A stretch of 8,184 bases of DNA from CAMBDR01 sp046597185 (GTDB lineage: Bacteria; Pseudomonadota; Gammaproteobacteria; Burkholderiales; Burkholderiaceae_D), in contig JBKJLF010000218.1 in the NCBI GenBank assembly GCA_046597185.1, positions 1-8,184 of the forward strand, read 5' to 3'. Below the pieces are notes generated by a model that worked only from the letters and a program-made list of their open reading frames with translations, was not told where the DNA came from and did not search any database. The translations under genes were made by a program, and so were the position numbers. Each line of letters opens with the position of its first letter. Positions within the stretch are counted from its first letter, which is position 1. Positions 6,889-8,184 of the stretch are shown here, in pieces.

Positions 6889-7091
6889 AAAAGTTCAACA
6901 AAGATGGCGCATTGACGCTGATCCCGGCCAAAGTTGGTACTACCTTGATTGACTGGCCACAGGGCGAACTGATTCGGTGCTACCTGAATTGCAGTAGAGA
7001 TAGCCATCAGTGTAGCCCGGCTTTGCGTTAGCAAGTGATAATTTTGCGTGGTTGCCAGCACTGGCATTTGAGCGGCGCTTGTTGAATCCAT
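6882..7091 (-). CDS. Small hypothetical protein downstream of TIR gene
   Basis: A 69-residue frame, ATG 7091 to TAA 6884-6882. I do not recognise it. It starts only five bases after the TIR stop and in a different frame, with no clear Shine-Dalgarno, so translation would depend on coupling to the TIR gene. It is near neutral in charge, has one Cys (in RQCAIFVELLK at the C-terminus), no signal peptide and no convincing membrane helix. Its stop codon lies in the T-tail of the operon terminator. It could be a small partner of the TIR protein, a remnant of a larger gene, or a chance frame; the tight spacing is the main reason to list it. Confidence 0.35.
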   Translation of the reverse strand: MDSTSAAQMPVLATTQNYHLLTQSRATLMAISTAIQVAPNQFALWPVNQGSTNFGRDQRQCAIFVELLK

Positions 7092-7096
7092 TTATT

Positions 7097-8035
7097 TCAA
7101 TCAACCAATACCACGCTAATACGACTAAACGCGGTTGCGGCAGTGGTATCGTCTAAAAATGCTTGCAAAAGGCGGCGCATGGTATCGTTGGCTATGCTGC
7201 TGAGCGGGTCTTTTGCGCTTAATTCAGTCGGCAGCGTATCGCTTAGGACGGCCAGCACGGCTTCATGGCCGGGTGCGGTGAAATACAGCCGCACCACGTC
7301 TGGCCCGAGCGGCGCAGTGCTTAAATCGAGCAGCTTACCGGGAAGGTAATACTCGCCCGCCGTCAGCGTGGTGGGCGTGGTGAACTTATGCGGTAGCAAT
7401 TGCACAAAAGTATGGTCGCTGGCTTGGTAAAACAGCGCAAGCTGACCCGAGCGGTGGGTTTGGATGCGCAAAATACAATCATCACACAACTCACGGGTAG
7501 AAGCGGTTTTTGCTTGGGTGATCGTTTCGTGCAGGGCGTTGACAAAGCTGACAGTTAAGCCTTGGCGGTGCGGCAAGATTTGCGCCAGCCGGGCAAAATC
7601 AAGCGGACCGGGCGGCAGCGTGGTGATGGCGATGGGCGCGCAGACTTGGCGTAATTTTTCATATTCGGCATCGGTTTGGTCGCGCCAATCAATATACAAA
7701 AACTGCGCTAGCGTGCCCTTGGCTGGGGTGTTGTCGAGTTTTAAGGGCAGAAAGCGGCGGTTTTTATTAAGCGGATCGCGAAAGCGCGCCGTTTGCGCCT
7801 CTAACGTCGCCCAGTCGGAATTGAAGGCGTGCTGCGACATGCATAACACCAGCAAACGAGCATTTTCCAGTCCGTACTCCACCTTCGAGAAAATCGAATC
7901 GCCCGGTTGAATTTCCCATTCATCAAACCAAACCCGCACGCCATCTTGGCGCAGCCGTTCGGCCAAGGCGCGCACTGTGGGTTTGTCGAGCGAACTATGG
8001 CTCAGGAATACATCGAATTCAAACGGATAGGTCAT
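7097..8035 (-). CDS. TIR domain protein with DUF4384-like C-terminus
   Basis: 312 residues from ATG 8035, chosen because GGAAG lies seven bases upstream and the TIR fold begins at once (FDVFLSHSSLDK, residues 7-18). A TTG at 8095 would add 20 residues with no family-like character. The TIR domain covers about 5-130: GVRVWFDEWEIQPGDS (32-47), GLENARLLVLCMS (55-67), then W75-x3-E79. E79 stands where SARM1 has its catalytic E642, so NAD+ cleavage is plausible. A linker follows (about 140-185), then a domain at about 188-270 that resembles DUF4384: SGQLALFYQ, VQLLPHKF, LTAGEYYLP, and TAPGHEAVLAVLSDTLP. No membrane segment or signal peptide is present, so it is probably cytoplasmic. Bacterial TIR proteins with NADase activity act in phage defence or as signalling enzymes; which applies here is not shown. 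The DUF4384 call is from pattern memory and less certain than the TIR call. Confidence 0.88.
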   Translation of the reverse strand: MTYPFEFDVFLSHSSLDKPTVRALAERLRQDGVRVWFDEWEIQPGDSIFSKVEYGLENARLLVLCMSQHAFNSDWATLEAQTARFRDPLNKNRRFLPLKLDNTPAKGTLAQFLYIDWRDQTDAEYEKLRQVCAPIAITTLPPGPLDFARLAQILPHRQGLTVSFVNALHETITQAKTASTRELCDDCILRIQTHRSGQLALFYQASDHTFVQLLPHKFTTPTTLTAGEYYLPGKLLDLSTAPLGPDVVRLYFTAPGHEAVLAVLSDTLPTELSAKDPLSSIANDTMRRLLQAFLDDTTAATAFSRISVVLVD

Positions 8036-8084
8036 GGTCTGGCTTCCAAGCGGTCGTGATAATATTAATCTCAAGTTTAGACAT
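8019..8084 (-). CDS. Possible 21-codon leader ORF overlapping the TIR start
   Basis: ATG 8084 is preceded by GGGAGG (8093-8088, three bases away) and opens a 21-codon frame, starting MSKLEINIITTAWKPDHD, that ends at TGA 8021-8019, past the TIR start at 8035 and in another frame. Its ribosome site is purine-rich and as good as that of the TIR gene. It could be a leader peptide that couples or limits TIR translation, or chance. The peptide has no run of a single amino acid that would suggest classical attenuation. Confidence 0.25.
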   Translation of the reverse strand: MSKLEINIITTAWKPDHDLSV

Positions 8085-8131
8085 TCGCCTCCCAATCCAA
8101 CTACATGGTATCTCAGTGTCGATTTGAATCA

Positions 8132-8173
8132 GCAGGGTGGACAGCGCCAGCGCTGCCACTTTTGTGCCCACCC
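8132..8173. repeat. Diverged REP-like palindrome upstream of TIR gene
   Basis: GGGTGG (8135-8140) pairs with CCACCC (8168-8173). Inside, CAGCGC (8142-8147) can pair with GCGCTG (8150-8155), and GTGG/CCAC (8137-8140 with 8156-8159) extends that inner stem past a bulged A. The outer edges (AGGGTGG at left, TTTTGTGCCCAC at right) match the element at 2189-2210, so this is a related copy with about 15 extra bases that add the inner hairpin. It lies about 100 bases before the TIR start. Confidence 0.6.
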
Positions 8174-8184
8174 GGAGCGGTAGT

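Noticed and set aside
7464..7910. 148-codon plus-strand frame inside the TIR gene
   Set aside because: It is antisense to the TIR-coding frame, with no family resemblance.

Overview
The window looks like chromosomal DNA of a betaproteobacterium, probably Burkholderiales. An Oxalobacteraceae-type relative is my tentative guess, from the bS21 sequence and the roughly 800-residue RpoD. The core is the macromolecular-synthesis operon in its betaproteobacterial order: rpsU (1300-1512), yqeY (1709-2161), dnaG (2251-4032), rpoD (4265-6685), then a tRNA with anticodon CAT (6753-6831) that I assign to tRNA-Ile2. A strong rho-independent terminator (about 6850-6888) ends the block. The operon links initiation of translation (bS21), replication (primase) and transcription (sigma-70). 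The gaps hold a terminator-like hairpin after rpsU, a REP-like palindrome before dnaG, and a consensus extended -10 promoter with a long structured leader before rpoD. These could let each gene be tuned separately.

Left of the operon and divergent from it is a minus-strand gene for an HDOD-domain protein (start at 1044). It runs off the window edge. Its last part is disturbed by a perfect 57-bp inverted repeat (1-57 against 92-148) that begins exactly at base 1, which looks like a fold-back at a contig end rather than biology. The open frame leftward of about base 91 should not be trusted.

Right of the operon and convergent with it is the accessory part. A minus-strand gene (7097-8035) encodes a TIR-domain protein with the predicted NADase glutamate in place and a C-terminal domain resembling DUF4384. 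A small unrecognised ORF (6882-7091) follows after 5 nt and ends inside the operon terminator. A 21-codon mini-ORF with a good Shine-Dalgarno overlaps the TIR start. The window ends in a second, diverged copy of the REP-like palindrome. This TIR gene is the best candidate for something new, plausibly an NAD+-consuming defence or signalling effector, but that function is inferred from domains only.

Between 1045 and 1299 lie only the divergent promoters of the HDOD gene and rpsU. No CRISPR array, transposase, integrase or rRNA was seen.
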